Shown here: positions 47,401 to 61,282 of the stretch, one piece after another | How the letters are laid out: the number at the start of each line of letters is the position of its first letter | Position numbering within the stretch: the stretch's first letter is position 1 | Assembly (NCBI GenBank): GCA_024449915.1 | Contig: JAMZAV010000166.1 | Span: 1,178,001-1,242,000, forward strand | Direction of reading: 5' to 3' | From: Sweltsa coloradensis | Taxonomy: Eukaryota; Arthropoda; Insecta; Plecoptera; Chloroperlidae | DNA length: 64,000 nt | The notes under the pieces: generated by a model | Seen by the model: only the letters and a program-made list of their open reading frames with translations | Databases searched by the model: none | What the model was told of the DNA's origin: nothing | Program-made: the position numbers and the translations under genes

Positions 47401-48480
47401 TCATAACATAAAGCTTTGTACGATTTTCTTCGGTCATTTTGCCAATGCAAGGGATTAAACCACCCTAGTACTAGCCCTTAACAAGCTCTAATACCAAATA
47501 GGCAAATACCTAGTTGACACCTAAAGAGGGCCATTCTACCTGTACCTGGACATTCTAACAATGTAATTAATTTTATTTGAATGGCGGACTCTTCATTCCC
47601 TACAACACAGTCTACATTCTCTTGTTTAGAAACTTATTCAATAACTTACAACTGGACTTTGGGAGGACAAACGCAATATTGAGTAATAATACAGTGATTT
47701 TGAAAGTATGTATAGGCAATGCTTGGGAATACTGTCTGTATACTGCCTTTAACAAATTAACGGTTAAGTATGGGATTACAGTGATCAGTGAAGTAGACCA
47801 AATAAATAATATATTTTTACAGAACAAAACTAGGATTTTCTTTTTAAATTTTAAAAAAAATATATATATAATTTTACAGCAATTAACATGTTCAATGAGT
47901 AATGTAAACATTGTGGATAATATTTAGGATTTCCCCCAAGTTCAATACAATCTTGCTAAATAAAAAAATTGTGTGCAATGTGTGTTTCGCAAAGCTATTA
48001 TTTTCCTCCTGGAATGTCACATCACATCACGTTATGCAGTGCGACGATATGATTCGCTTTGCAGGTCATCAGTCCCGGTGCATCAGCTGCGCAAGAAACA
48101 TCCGCCTAGAATCACTCAGGGGTTATGAGAAAACGTATCAAGGTCGAATGTATCACGACGTCTTCATCCCTTTTTGGGCATTATAATTGGATTTATATAG
48201 AGAAAGCGCAGTCATCGATCTATTCCACCTGGAGGTGTTATAACAGGAAGCTCAGCTATAAACTCAACTCGCACATGTTCATAAATCCGTCAAACCAATC
48301 CCTCTGCGCGCCATATAAAGCTTCCAGCTTGACCTATAGCGCCCTCCCAAGGCACGGAGAAATCACGAACTTTGAAAATGGGGAATTCGAAATAGTTTTC
48401 TCACGGCCCCCTTTTAAGATTAAACAAAAGCCGGGTCAACGTGGATTGCAATGCACTGAATTACGCACACCTTATTGGCG

Positions 48481-48545
48481 GTCAGCTGTCAAACTGCAGT
48501 CTACATTTGTGCGTTGCTCCAAGCGTATTCGCTTCGCTCATCCAA
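48481..48545 (+). mobile_element. GGATGAGC-family element, right end only
   Basis: Ends TATTCGCTTCGCTCATCCAA followed by TAATAAAT, the same terminus as the copy at 44.7 kb. Its interior (through about 48.2 kb) is more GC-rich and differs from the other copies. The left end was not found. Confidence 0.5.
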
Positions 48546-48648
48546 TAATAAATTGATTGATAAATTAATAATTAATTGTTTCTTTATAGTTACAAATGGC
48601 TCTACAGATTTAGCATAAACTAGGCCGCTTCGCGAACGCTTTTTTAGT

Positions 48649-49195
48649 CGCGTTGATGGATGAGCTTTTTGTAAGTTTTTGTTTGCGTGGGATCTCTTTA
48701 CTTTTGAAAGTGCTTTTTGAACGCATAGTAGGTGATTGTTGTCAAGTTTCTATTGTTACTTGTTAATTGTTATTATATACCTCAAAAAACGTATATTAAA
48801 ACATTTATTTCTATGGATTCTGGCTAACTTTTCCAACTTTTTCTTTCAAAAGGTACTACATCACCATTACCTTATAATGTCCATGTAAAATATGAACGTT
48901 GTAGCCCCACTAGTTAGGCCAGAATCGGCCCAAATGTCACGAAAATATCGCACTAAAAATCGAAAAAAATCGTAAAAGTACAATATTCATGAGAATAATT
49001 TCTTCGATTGTACCCAAAAACGTGGCAGGTCTAAGTTCGGAGATTTCGAGGCTCCCCTCTAATTTTCATCAAGATCGCATATGCCGTTTGCCCGGTAGCG
49101 TGCAAAGAAACAAACAGACAGAGAGAGAAAAAAAACATTGGAGCTAAATTTTTTGAGGGGTCAGTGAAATTGAAGTCTTTGCTTCGCTCATCCAA
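48649..49195 (+). mobile_element. GGATGAGC-family element, copy 3
   Basis: Starts CGCGTTGATGGATGAGC and ends GCTTCGCTCATCCAA. The interior shares AAAACGTGGCA, TCTAAGTTCGGAGATTTCGA and CATCAAGATCGCATATGCCG-type sequence with the copy at 44.2 kb, but has its own 5' part. A run of AAACAAACAGACAGAGAGAG lies near the 3' end. Confidence 0.7.
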
Positions 49196-49370
49196 CAAGT
49201 ACTGTGAAGATTTAAATTTTGTTTAATTTAATTTCAATACAATCAATCTCAATTAGAGTACAATTTTCTCAACTTCATAATTAATTTTTAAATTCCATGA
49301 ATCAATTGAAATTTAATTCACATGTTCGACTTCATAAAGTAATTCAAATGTTAATTTCTCGGTTGTGTTG

Positions 49371-49500
49371 GTCGGGAAACACTCCCGTAGGTGCAATTGT
49401 TATTATTTACTACAATTCAGAAATTAAAAAAGTCCGCCCCAACCAGGAATCGAATCACGGATCTCCCACATTCTAGGCAGGCGTGACCATCAGGACGGGT
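49371..49500 (-). repeat. tRNA-like core with the AATTTCTGAATTGTAG tail
   Basis: The minus strand reads a degenerate tRNA-like core (about 49432-49496; B box GTGATTCGATTCC, then GGTTGGGGCGGAC) joined to TTTTTTAATTTCTGAATTG and the GGGAGTGTTTCCCG hairpin. The junction and tail match the fold-back element at 17.2 kb. This copy has the tail on one side only. Confidence 0.75.
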
Positions 49501-50909
49501 ACATATTTTTAACCTCTTAATTGTAGTTGCATGTTTACTTATTGATAGTATTATGTTATTAGGTAGTTTCATTATGCTTGATCTGATATGTGCTAGAAAA
49601 ATAGCTTTACACAATTCAATGTAATTGTCGTAACATATTATATGTTTGCAATCCTAAATAAAATATCTAAAAATCTAAAGAATCAACTGTTCATTCCGTC
49701 GATTAGACCGGTTCGAAAGAAAACCTGAGAAAATGGTCCATGTAAACTTTTCCCCATACGAATGGGAAATGCCGGCTGTAGGGAACAACACACCATCAGC
49801 GAGATTCTCTTCAGTTGACGAAGGTAATTCGATTCCAAATTATTTGAATGTTTGAGAAGGAATGTCCGAGGGCTTCTAAGTAGGGCTCAATTCCATCATT
49901 TTGCCTACGCGAACATTTGAGATAGAATCGACAATGGCTGTTACTATAGTTGGTAGGACTCTAGAATTTACCTTTAAATCGAGGAAACCTTGGACAATAA
50001 AATCACCGACCTCCCGCATTAGGCCTCGTTACGCGCATATCGATGATGTACGCAGGCTACTTCTATCGGTTATACTTTTCACAATTTACTCGAATCCTAC
50101 TCCCGCATGAATCGCATTACTCGCTGGTAGCCATTTTGTCACCTCCCATCACATTCATTAGCTATGTGTTGTACATCATCGCGTCTCCTGATAAGTTGTT
50201 CTGATAGGAGGAGCTTCGGATGATTGACACTTGACATATACGATGGTGCCGAAAAAAGTGTTGCAATAAATTCGGTGGAATTAATAATGTTTACTAAGTA
50301 GGCCCAAAGTATTAAAAAAACTTAAATGTTTATTATTTTTTAATTTCAAGAGGATTTATCAGTGAATTATGAAAGTGTATGGATATCGATTAATCATAAG
50401 GTAATGTTTTTCTTCAACGTTTAGTTTTCTCCACTAATCAATTCCGTTTCCGTCCATGATCCTCTCTCAGGAGACCGTTTTGTTAATTATTCAAGGACGC
50501 TCAACTGAATCACTCTACGCTGAATTACAGATGCTGCTGAGAAATGATGTAAGATAAGAGTAAGACTTTTATAAAAACTGCTAAGAAGTTGAAAGTCCAT
50601 TCGTCACCTTGATTAGGTCTTATATATTCCGTCTCTTTTTTCAACAACCCACGCAATTCTTATGTAAATGTTTAATGTTCGGCATTTAGCTTGCAATCTG
50701 CATGCTATTACATGGTGTTCATCATTTAACAATATTATTCCTCAATCGTAGGCCTATAGTGGAGGGTTTTACTATATCCCAACCCTAGATTCAAGGATCT
50801 TCGGTTAACCAATATGGTTTTAGTACTCAGATCTGTGAAGAATCTTTGAAGGATGAATGACACACATGCCTTACGTTCGAACCCACGTCCCTTGAAGTAG
50901 TACGCAACT

Positions 50910-51106
50910 GGATGAGCGCGGGCAAACCAGGTTTTGACGCAGAATGCAGATCACTTGGAAGCTTTGTCGCTTGTCCTCTATCGGGTTGTGGTTTGTGTGA
51001 TTGTCCAATAGTGCTTACTTTTCTCAGTAACTGACAGTAAATATGCCACCAAACGGGTAATCTGTAGTTCTAGGAGACACGCTCTGATCGCGCATTACGC
51101 TCATCC
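50910..51106. mobile_element. short GGATGAGC-family element, 197 bp
   Basis: Begins GGATGAGCGCG and ends ATTACGCTCATCC. The last 13 bases match the right end at 47.27 kb. The interior is unrelated to the longer copies as far as I can see. Confidence 0.55.
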
Positions 51107-51588
51107 TAATTATAAACAACATCCCAAAAGCTCAAAATTTTGGGGTGAAAATTGGAGTTTGAAAAGTGATCCAGAACATGGATTTGCCGGTCAAGCGAAT
51201 TTTGAAATGGACATTTAATATTGTAAATACAAGTTGGCCAGAACGAGCGAAAGCAACCATCTTCTGGGTAAAGACCGAAATTGAAATATTAGTATAGGTG
51301 TTTCAGTGTTTCACAAGAGTACGAGAATTAAACATTTTTGACGAAGATGAGGAACTTTGCAGAGTCCATTTCTAAGAAGATAATAATAAATAGAAGAATC
51401 TAGAACACAACAAACTCGTCCTACAACAGTTATTCCTTGCAGTCTACAGAAATATACTCATTTACATGTAATAATTTTAAAATAAAATGCATGTGTTACT
51501 AAAGTTTAGAATAATTGACCGTAATAGTCACATAGTCATGTCACCCATTCAGTAATTCGTTAGCAATGAACTTCCCTCGACAACTACG

Positions 51589-51605
51589 CCCCCCCCCCCC
51601 CCCCC
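51589..51605. repeat. poly-C run (17 bases)
   Basis: Homopolymer following AACTACG; its length may be unreliable in an assembly. Confidence 0.9.
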
Positions 51606-52193
51606 ATCCAAATAATATAAACCGTCAGGTTCATTCGAAAATAAATGGTTGATCTCATAAATTTGGAAATCCGGTGGTTATACCTCCCCCTGCTACCCTC
51701 ACGCAGTTATCCTTGTGTCGACGCCTATGTTTATGGACAGTGGGGCGCAGGTTGCAGTGTCAATATAATATAAATAAAAAACAAAAAACAATGCGCAATG
51801 AACATCTTTGTCAGTGTATTGTGTTTCACTTTAATTTATATGTGACCACCTGAACTCTGTAACATAAAACCTGTGCCATAACTCACAGCAAACACAGCTG
51901 TTATACCACTTATCAATAAAGCTACGTTGCGTATAGTACGACACAATGTCGAGTCGATATGATAATATTTCTGAAACTACTAAATGTGTTCATAAAATAA
52001 AACTCGAGTGCATTGTGCAGCAGAGACGAAACATGTTTATCTGAACTGAAGAGGTAATTTTCTAATGAGTATGACTGCATGTAACGTGTACTTTTTATAT
52101 TAGCTTACGTCCAATAATGTACAATTCAATTATGTACCCTTTGATAAATGTATGGTATAAGCGTGTGTAATCCTTTTTAGTAATTGGTAGTAG

Positions 52194-52485
52194 CCAGAAG
52201 CAGGTATTTGGGGTGAAAATTAATGCAAATTTTCGTTTTTATTATGTCTAAATGCGGTGAATTGGTGGTGAAAAATAATTCAACATTTAGGTCTTTTTTG
52301 AAGGACTTGCAAATAATATAATATATCAATAAAATGTAGTTACAGGAATTCAGATACATTGGTAATTAGTGGTGAAACTTTTTTTCATCTCTGTTTTTCT
52401 TTTGACCAAAAGCGGTGAATTGGTGTTGAAAATTATTGATAATTAATTGTTTTTAGCAGTTTTTACTGTAAATACCTGCCTCTGG
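52194..52485. mobile_element. MITE with 16-bp TIRs, 292 bp
   Basis: CCAGAAGCAGGTATTT at 52194 is inverted at the right end as CCAGAGGCAGGTATTT (52470-52485), one mismatch in 16. Inside, GCGGTGAATTGGTG followed by TTGAAAA- or GTGAAAA-type sequence occurs twice (about 52254 and 52411), so the element may be internally duplicated. No clear target-site repeat; superfamily unassigned. Confidence 0.75.
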
Positions 52486-52542
52486 TAAAAGCTGTCCCGA
52501 TATCTTATTTTTGACACATACAAACCATCAGTCCACAACAGT

Positions 52543-52686
52543 CTCACCCACACAAACTCACACACTCACACTCACACTCACACTCACACTCACAACACAC
52601 TCACACTCACACTCACACTCACACTCACCCTCACATACACACACTCACACCCACAATCACACTCACACACATACTCCACTCACACA
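52543..52686. repeat. (CACACT)n-rich microsatellite
   Basis: Imperfect CACACT/CACTCA array of about 140 bp. Confidence 0.95.
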
Positions 52687-55600
52687 TGGTTAAAACATTA
52701 ATGTTTCCTCGCGATCCCCCCACCATACACTTTACAGTCTTGCTGTGCTCGCACAAATCTTGCGCCAGAATTAGCACGGTAACTCGACGACGCACTGAGT
52801 AGTGAGTTCATCTCCCAATGATGTTTCTCAAAGTACACCCCAATGCCGTGTGTGTTTACACAACTCTTTAGCGCAAGTACAGTACGCACTAAGCAAACTG
52901 CAAACGTCACGATGCCAGATAACAGTAAACACGTCCGCCGCCCGGTCAAGTGGAATGTTTTGGCAGATTTGTCCATGTAAGAGTTCTTCTCAATACTTGA
53001 CATGAGAACTCATTTATCAACATCATCGACAAGAATATAACATAAGACGAAGCTATGCCCAAAGTTGTCATACTCTATTGTAGTTTGTAATGTCAACTCA
53101 TTGTTTATAAAGAAATTAACATATTGAGCCTATTGTCATTTGGTGTGCAAAGTATTAATTTTGTATTTGTATGTAATTGAAAAATTGACGTGTAAATATA
53201 TACACACGTGACACGAATACTAGACGAAATCTAAAACCAAATATACAAGGACGATCTTCTGAGTCAAAGAAGAAACACGTTTGTGATTCGTAAGCTGGTT
53301 AGCACAGGGCCTATTTAGTTTATTTAAATACAGTGTTTGTCAAAATTGATTTATAATACGTGTATCATTCTATGATTATTATGGAATCATGAGTGACTAA
53401 TTACATCTTCGAAAATAAATTGAGTTCGTGTTTCAACTGTTAACTTGAAACAAGGACGGCTAATGGGTAATCATACATGTTTCAATAGGTTTAATGGATA
53501 CACCGAGCCAAGGTAATGCCTAATGAGTATTCTAGTACTCCAATAATATAACAGTGCCGCCTAGTAATGTTTTCTTCGGGAGCAGAGCGCGCAGGAGGTG
53601 TTAGTTCTTTGAAGACATTTCGAAAATATTTCAGTGATTATGATACGTGTAGCCTTAGCAAACCCATATCACTGGACACATTTGTACGAAATACATTTCC
53701 TAAAATGGGCTAGTGCACCACACACTTTTATCTGATTGTAGGTCCATCATTTAGACCTTGAAGTTATAACATTGTTTAAAAACAATTACTGTGAAAACTG
53801 AGTGACCAAAATATGGAATAAGGTATTTTGCAAACAATTTCAAAATAATGTGAAGTTGCGTAAGAAAAAGTCAAGACAATTCAATTCAACACAAATTATG
53901 TAAAGTTTTAAAATGTATTGAGTGATTCTTTAATTAGCTCCGACAAATTCAATACAAGCCTCCATTCCTGCCAAGTGCTAATATAATATTATTATTCGTA
54001 ATTATTTTTCTTTTTGAGTGTAAGACTAAGAGAAGAGCGCGCAGATTACTTGGCGCCAAGGTAGGATGCTTGTTTACAGTTGATCTATCATTTACGTGTG
54101 GACGACAGTACACCTACCTTGTTCGCTCTTTAAAGACATTCCCAGGTTAATTGACATGTTCGTAATAGTCGCAATTAGTGAGGAAGGTTACTAATAAATT
54201 ATCTCTGCAATCTCGACCAGTTGGAAATAAATTAAGAATCAATCTTATAGTGAGACTTCTATGATGCAGTTTACATGTTTTCTGTCGAATACCCGCCTGC
54301 AATCAATCAAGCATACATGTATATGCAGAATGCTGCACTCACAGTCGCATGCATAATAATGGCGAAATTGTCTGTCATGTCTGGTGGGAATGAAAGACAT
54401 CAGAGCAGATTCTTACGAACGATTTTTTTCCCCCCTATGAATTAGGCCTATTAGAAGAATATATTATTTGGAACGATTTATACACATTCAGCTGCAGGAT
54501 ATTGGGCACGTGAACGTGATTGTTAAGCATTTTCCAAATGGAAGGGTATCCTGTTTTTTTTTATTTATCTATAATACTACGTTATTGTAAGTTGATCGAT
54601 GCATAGATTTTTTCTTCCACGTTAATGAAGCTGCACCTATAACTATATGAGCTGCACCCAACTTACGTGTAATCACAGTTTAATGTAGTAAAACATAAGA
54701 GTATAACGAAACGTTTAGAGAAAGCTCGAAGAGAATCCCAAAGAAAAATGTCTTATTAGAGTGAGACCGGAGTGAAGATTCCAGATAGACCTTGGCGCTG
54801 TTGAGATCTCGAGTGGACCGAGCGGTGGGCGAGTGGGCGTAGTTGCGCCATCTCATACACCCTTCAGTATCAAACACCACCCAACCAACACCTCTCTGTG
54901 ACAACCAGACGTGCTCACGAGCCTGCCAAACACTTGACACTCGTAGGAACAAGACAGCGTCCTTCTTCATCGGAAACAAGTCAAACGCATCACTCTCTTG
55001 TTGACATTGAATAATTTGACTCCTCTATGGCGAGTTAGGTGTTCCAGATGGTCTGGTTAGCCTACCTAGAGGATGGGTTCTTACATCGTTCCGGCCAGCC
55101 AGTGTCGTCTCATAAATTATGCACACACGCGTTCTTCTCAGGTTGGTCTTCTTTCATACAGTGTCAAGCTAAGAAATAGAAATGTTTTAATTATTTCAAC
55201 GCAAACGAATGTGAAGTAATTCAAGGTCTGCATACCTTTCTCTTTATGACATGTTTGAGACGCCCAAACCTTTGTTTGTCAACATTTATAATTATATGTA
55301 TGTACACATATTATAGTATACCCACTGCTTTAGGTTCAACTCGAATATAGACAAGTAAAATAAGTTTCATGAACTCCATCGTGCGTGAGATATGAGCATG
55401 AATCTAAACTGCAATTGAACGGCTTGAAACTACGTTGTTTCTTGTTTTCAATGCACAACAGGGCAAAATTAGGACTTATTTTATTTTTCACATTTTTTTT
55501 CGTTGTTGAAAAGGCCTCACCTCACATTGAACGTCAATCATTGTCTCCTTCCAAAAACTCAACTCAACTCAACGGCAACTCAATGTTTAAATATACCAAA

Positions 55601-56865
55601 CACAATACACAAATCAAATTATACAAGGTAGAAGTGCAGGTGTGAGGTGAAGCGTTACGCGATATCCTATACAAAGTTATATTATATTATTCTCATTTCT
55701 TTAAAATTTATTTTTGGTATAATACTATAATTAAATACTGTATAGTATATATGTCTACATATTAATGAGTACAGCGGAGAATACACCTGGTCGCATAGAG
55801 ATTTTATATCACAATAACAATATTATAAACAGTGTGCCAGTTTTTTTAGTAAATTAACAAACTTACACAAAAAATAGCTAGACTCTACAACTATATATTT
55901 TTTTAAATAGAAGAAATATTTTTTTCAATACTTCGAACAGCAAGACAAGAACCCCTGTCGCTATTCAAGGCCAGTTGGAGAGTATACAATAACAATTAAC
56001 AACACCTTTCCAAACGTCATATAATATAATTTGCGAGGGATGGTCGCTAGCACGGTTGTTGACATAAAGGTGTTGTTGAAGGATAAGTTCCCGACAATAT
56101 AAGACAATCGTTGGCTTGTCCTGACATGTCACGCCCGATTCTCCTAATGACATAGTGCTCTACAGCGACGAACGTGATAATAATAATTGTGGTACAACAA
56201 TTTTCCTACTTTACCAGATGGTTTAAGAATTAGATTTACATCTCCAAGGTGCAATGAACTCGAAATGGCTTCATGACGGACGGAGTAAGGAAATATTCTA
56301 CATTTTATTACCAAACCATTGAAATATTAGCAACCGATATTCTAGAATATAAATGTTCGTGTGGAATGAAAGACGACCATTTCCTTACAGTTTTGGCAAC
56401 ACATTCCGTCGTACTGCAAGATATAGTGCTCATTGCTAACATTTTTAGGGGTGACTCATATTGTTGCATAATTACACGCGGTTTACATTCCGCCTTCAAA
56501 CAACAAGACGAACAAGTAAAGAGCCAAAATCGCTTTTAGCACTTGCGGAAAATGTTGCATGCTTTTGAAAAACATTCGATTTTTTTTTTCTGAAATGTTC
56601 ATAAGTTTTGTCATTTCTGTGTAAATGAAGGATCGTGTGTGTGTGCACCGATTTCAAATTTCAACGAAGAAATGGATAAAAAAAAATATTAATAGATAAA
56701 TTAAAATTTGACTTTGGCCGTTTTACATATTTTATTAAAATTTGTGAAATTTAGCTCTTTTTGTGGGAAAAAGGTCTTTGATGATTTGCAAAGTACATTG
56801 ATTTTGTAAATTTCAGTTGTCAAAGCCTATATTTACACAAAATAACAATTAATAAGTATGAACTG

Positions 56866-56935
56866 ACTGAGTCTCGAACCCAGAACCCCCGTTTGTCCGA
56901 CACGAACAAGAATCGCTATATAAAGCGATAACTAT
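56866..56935 (-). pseudogene. tRNA-like relic
   Basis: The minus strand ends in GGGTTCTGGGTTCGAGACTC, a good B box. A TATAGCGATTCTTG region lies upstream; the A box is weak. Confidence 0.4.
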
Positions 56936-59099
56936 GCATTCAAAAAACCTCTAATCAAATAAATGTTTTACTTTTCTAGAAAGAGCCGTAAAAAATTATT
57001 GTTAAAATGTTCGCTTATATATTGAAGAATATGAACACTATTGGTGACCTAAAACTAACTTGTCAATGTGACAGATGACAAATGGGAGAAGATTTTACCT
57101 GGTACTATTATTACCAAAGTTCATGCAGTCTATACTCAATTGTACTACCCATGGTACTACCATCAACAGTGTTTAGTGTCAACCCAAGCTCGTCCTAGGG
57201 ACGAGAAATCATACTACCGTACCTAAAAAAATCGAATTATGTAACATGGCTTTTAGTTCAAATTTATGCAGTTAGGGCTTAATTCTTTAATTTTTAAGTT
57301 AAGCTCATTCTAATTATCGACAGCCAATCGTAGTCACTTTCGTCTCGATAAACACTGTCGAATAAAATTAAGCCATCAAGTCAAGCCCATAACATCATCA
57401 ATCTCTCTTTGTTATAGTTGAGATGAATTCTGGCCCCACGCCCATGTTGGAAATAATTAGAATGAAATTCTCAAGACACTAGACCGGTGTTTACTGTATG
57501 GGACGCCGTGCTGTATGGCATTCAATGTCTCTCTCGCCCAGATGCTTCTTTATCACTGACAGTTGAAGGAATAGTGACTCCTAACGAATTAGGCACAAGA
57601 GTAATCGAGTGTTTAGAGTAGGATTTGGTTGGGCTTCGTCCACAATGTAAAATGTAGAATGAAAGCCATCTTATTTGGAACTGTTATTCCTTAGCTCAGT
57701 CCAAAATGTTGAAAGCCATACAGTCGTGCTATAGAGTTCAGTTAGAAATTGGTAAAAGTAATGCATCATTCAGAAAAATCATTGTCATTGCAAGTGTGCA
57801 AGTTCAGTCATTGGCACTGAGATTCTATAAGGATAACATGAATGACGCTATGGATATATCAATCGTTATCACCAAAAATAGCATGACTAACTGCTTGATA
57901 ACGGTTGATATCCATTGCGTTGCGACATTCACGCTATCCTTCTTGAATCGAACTGCAGTTCCCCGTTTTGTTACCGATCTAAATTTGAATGATATTGTGA
58001 ATTATTCTATCAGATTGAATTTTTCGTCTCGAATAGCCGAAGTACATTATAACCAATCAATCAATCAAACAGATTCAGTCAGATTCAGAAAAAGTGTATT
58101 TTCAAAAATGTTTGAAAACAAACAAATTACTATAATTTATAGTGGGATGAAAATAGTGTGTAATAAATAATATATACAAATGGGGAGAAGAATACAAAAC
58201 AAAGTCACGTAGTTGTTCATCAAATACAACATTGTCATAGAGAAGCCCTCAGAAGAATAATGTTCGGGTGTGGATAGCTACAACAGAGAATAAATAATTT
58301 GTAAAAAAAAGTGGGTCTTACCGCCTACAACATAATATGCATGGAAGCAAATATAGATTTTACTGGCACAAATTCGGTTGCTGTTACCATGGAGCTCTCT
58401 CACAACCGTTACCTATTTTTAGTTATTATTATTTTAGTTATAGTTAGCGTTCTTCTGGACACACAACAAAATATCAGTCACTTGTTGACTGCACTCACTA
58501 CAACATCAGTATAGCTCAAATAGATCGGCGTACATTACTTCGTTACGGTAGTTTTTCTTTGCGTATTAGGTGTGGGGTTGGTATTTATTTTGTATACTTT
58601 TTGATTTCTAATCTTTGTAATTTGTATAAGTAATTAGTATATTTTTAGTATCGTTCTTATTATACTTTTTATTCTGTGTTCCTTGCATGAATAACAATTT
58701 TAAAAGCTTACTTCGTACCATGCTAACTTGATCACTATAAAGCAGTCTATTGTACACTAATTAATTTAAACTGAATTAACTGATGTGTAGGCTGAGGCGC
58801 ACAGGAGACGCTTTTCTTAGTCTATACTAACCTAGCGTCGTAAAATTTAGAAGCAATTTGAATTTGGGCCAAATCTTCTCAAACACATAAACCCAGTGGG
58901 TATACGCCTACGTGGCATACGCATTGTATTCAATAACTCATGTATAATTGGGTCAGGTGTCCGAATCAGAGTCTTTATTCATGAAATATGTTTATACCAG
59001 CGACGCTCTTCACATTTTAAAGTTATTTTCTAGCATAATTATAGAAGACTCTCTTAGAGAGTATCATACACTTTTAGGACAACTCAATAAGAGGTTTAA

Positions 59100-59430
59100 C
59101 CCTTCTCAAGTGGGTCCCACGACCCCTCTAGCCAGGGTCCCGCCATATAAGTGCTGCTCGCAAGATGGGACGTACCAAAAGACACCCCACGCAATGTCGG
59201 CCGCCCATCGCCGTCCCCAGCCCCCCAAAGAAGGTAAAAATGTGGCGATGCATCTAACGCCCTTGCTCCGAGCTAGCTGGACTGTGGGAAGACTTGGTGT
59301 ACTCCACCCTACCCTCGGTGACCAAGTTGTTGTCCGCGGCAACGTTGCCTTTCCTTCCTCACCTTACCTTGGCGAGGTGAAGACGCAGAGAAGAGGCGTG
59401 CGTCCGATCTTTCCTTACACACAACACAGC
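59100..59430. other. GC-rich block of unknown nature
   Basis: Clearly more GC-rich than its surroundings and open in a plus-strand frame (58948-59472) and a minus-strand frame (59106-59342). Neither translation shows a domain, and both may be open only because the base composition is poor in stops. It could be an unrecognised exon, a repeat fragment or a CpG-rich regulatory stretch. Confidence 0.3.
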
Positions 59431-59717
59431 ACATTATTCAAATCAATGTGTTTAATTATAACGGCCTTATAAGGTTCATACCCACATCACTCCACTTACG
59501 TGTGTTTTCATTCGCATGATCTAGGTACGATACGATACCCCAGCCCCAGGACATTACGAACTATAGGTGGATCTAAACACAGCTAATAGATTATCAATGC
59601 AAGTTGATAAGTGGGCGGATATTTCTTGATACGATATTGTAACAGTGTGTTTATAAATACTGGATTGATTGATGATGAGGATGATGTGCTAGGAGGGCTA
59701 TCATGACGACGTGCGCC

Positions 59718-59800
59718 GTCCGTGGTGGCACATACGATCAAGGCGCGTGTCCGAAGCGTATGCCACTACGAGGACGTGGTTTCGAATCCCGCATAAGGCT
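59718..59800 (+). pseudogene. tRNA-like core, CCCGCATAAGGC family, copy 1
   Basis: GATCAAGGCGCGTGTCCGAA resembles a D-arm/anticodon region and GTGGTTTCGAATCCC is a B box, followed by GCATAAGGC and a T-run (pol III terminator-like). The same 3' junction occurs at 61.3 kb on the other strand. Confidence 0.5.
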
Positions 59801-61282
59801 TGTTTTTTTGTGTAATTCTCCTTCATCGTATAGTCTAAGTGCATTAGTATGAGACAACAAAAATCATCATCATCACCACTATCATCATCATCGAGCTGTC
59901 GCGGGTTCGATCCCCACCCCCCTAAAACATTTATTAGGGCAACGATTATCTCATTATCAACAGCATCAAATGCGTGGAAAACTGTGAATATCGCATTGCT
60001 TATTGTGCACGATCGAGTCCAAGCCACGTTACAAAGTACAAACTAAGTACGTGTGTTCAACGCCAAGCGCCTCACAAAGCCTATTACAATTGCCTGATAA
60101 AATGTACTGCAGCTGCATTGCTGGCTGCTGCATGGTTACTAGCAACTAGCAAGATGCAAAGATGCACCCTGAGGCAGGTCGGGTACGCATTAAACCATCT
60201 ACATAGACTGCACCTGATAATACAAGCAGTTCCTATATTGTTTCAGTTATACGGTACACACCTCAACATAATAGAGTTAGATGCACTCTATTATTTATTT
60301 CAATGGATATACTTGTACGTAGGAGGGAAGACACTCCCTCTGCAAGTACACGGTACACACCCCTGCTCAAGTCATCATACTCATGATAGTTACGTCATTA
60401 TTCATATGATGACTTATCCAGACGACGAGGTTCAGAAGAAATGCAGATGTTTAGGGCGGTGATGCATTTCCCGGGCCCCGCCGAGGCGATCGCCTAATCA
60501 GTTGACCAGGATGTGTGATAGGGAGTTACAGGGTGGGAGGGAGGGAGGGATGCCGTACCCGGCATGGCTCTTGGGCGATGGTTCCCGGCTGTTCTGTACG
60601 GCTGATGGTTGGTATGCTCGTCAACATTTGTGAGTGTATTTATCTTGGATTAGATCCTTGCGTTGCGTCTATTAAAAACAGCGTATGATGTCGTCTGTCT
60701 GACTCATATCCAGCTTCTTCTTCCTTCCACATGGTTCTCGGCGTTCATAGTTAGATTTTGGCACCGAGCCGATACTTCCTTTTTACTCACCGACACCGTT
60801 TCGTCTTTCCCGAGTTAAAAACTCGAAAACATCACAAAATGAGACACTCGCGCCCCCACCGAGGCGAGTGCCAAACGAAACAAACTCCTTTCTACTCTGT
60901 TCTTATTGGCCAATTTCGATTTAATGGCACACTTTGTTTCCACAATTTATGATGACTTCGTCCACAAACAAAGTACCGTCGCCAACAAAGGATAATGAGG
61001 CCTATAAGGTGAGCAACTGCCATGACGTAGTCGTAGCTGTCGGGGGCGGGTGGCCTATCCCGAAGATGCACACACACACTGCATCTCCTGAACGAGGTGT
61101 GTTTAGTGTTTACATATATACTTGGTATAACTGAAGCTCGCCTAAGTCCTGCATCATCACCGTCTAAGACAGTAGATGCGCCCACTCGAGAGCGTGGGAA
61201 TGGCTATTCCATACTTTGACTAGTGATTTAGCTGTGTAACATGACGATGGGGCATGCAACCGTGAACCGTAAAGTCATAATA

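Noticed and set aside
47577..47927. 116-codon plus frame with an antisense 99-codon frame
   Set aside because: Low-complexity A/T-rich translation (Phe, Leu, Ile, Asn, Lys) without motif.
57706..58170. 154-codon plus-strand frame starting MLKAIQSCYR
   Set aside because: No domain, signal or splice context recognised. Length is only mildly unusual for AT-rich DNA of this size, and codon use looks random. RNA-seq over the interval would decide.
58948..59472. 174-codon plus-strand frame, longest in the window
   Set aside because: Open mainly because 59100-59430 is GC-rich; the antisense strand is open too, and no protein family is recognisable.
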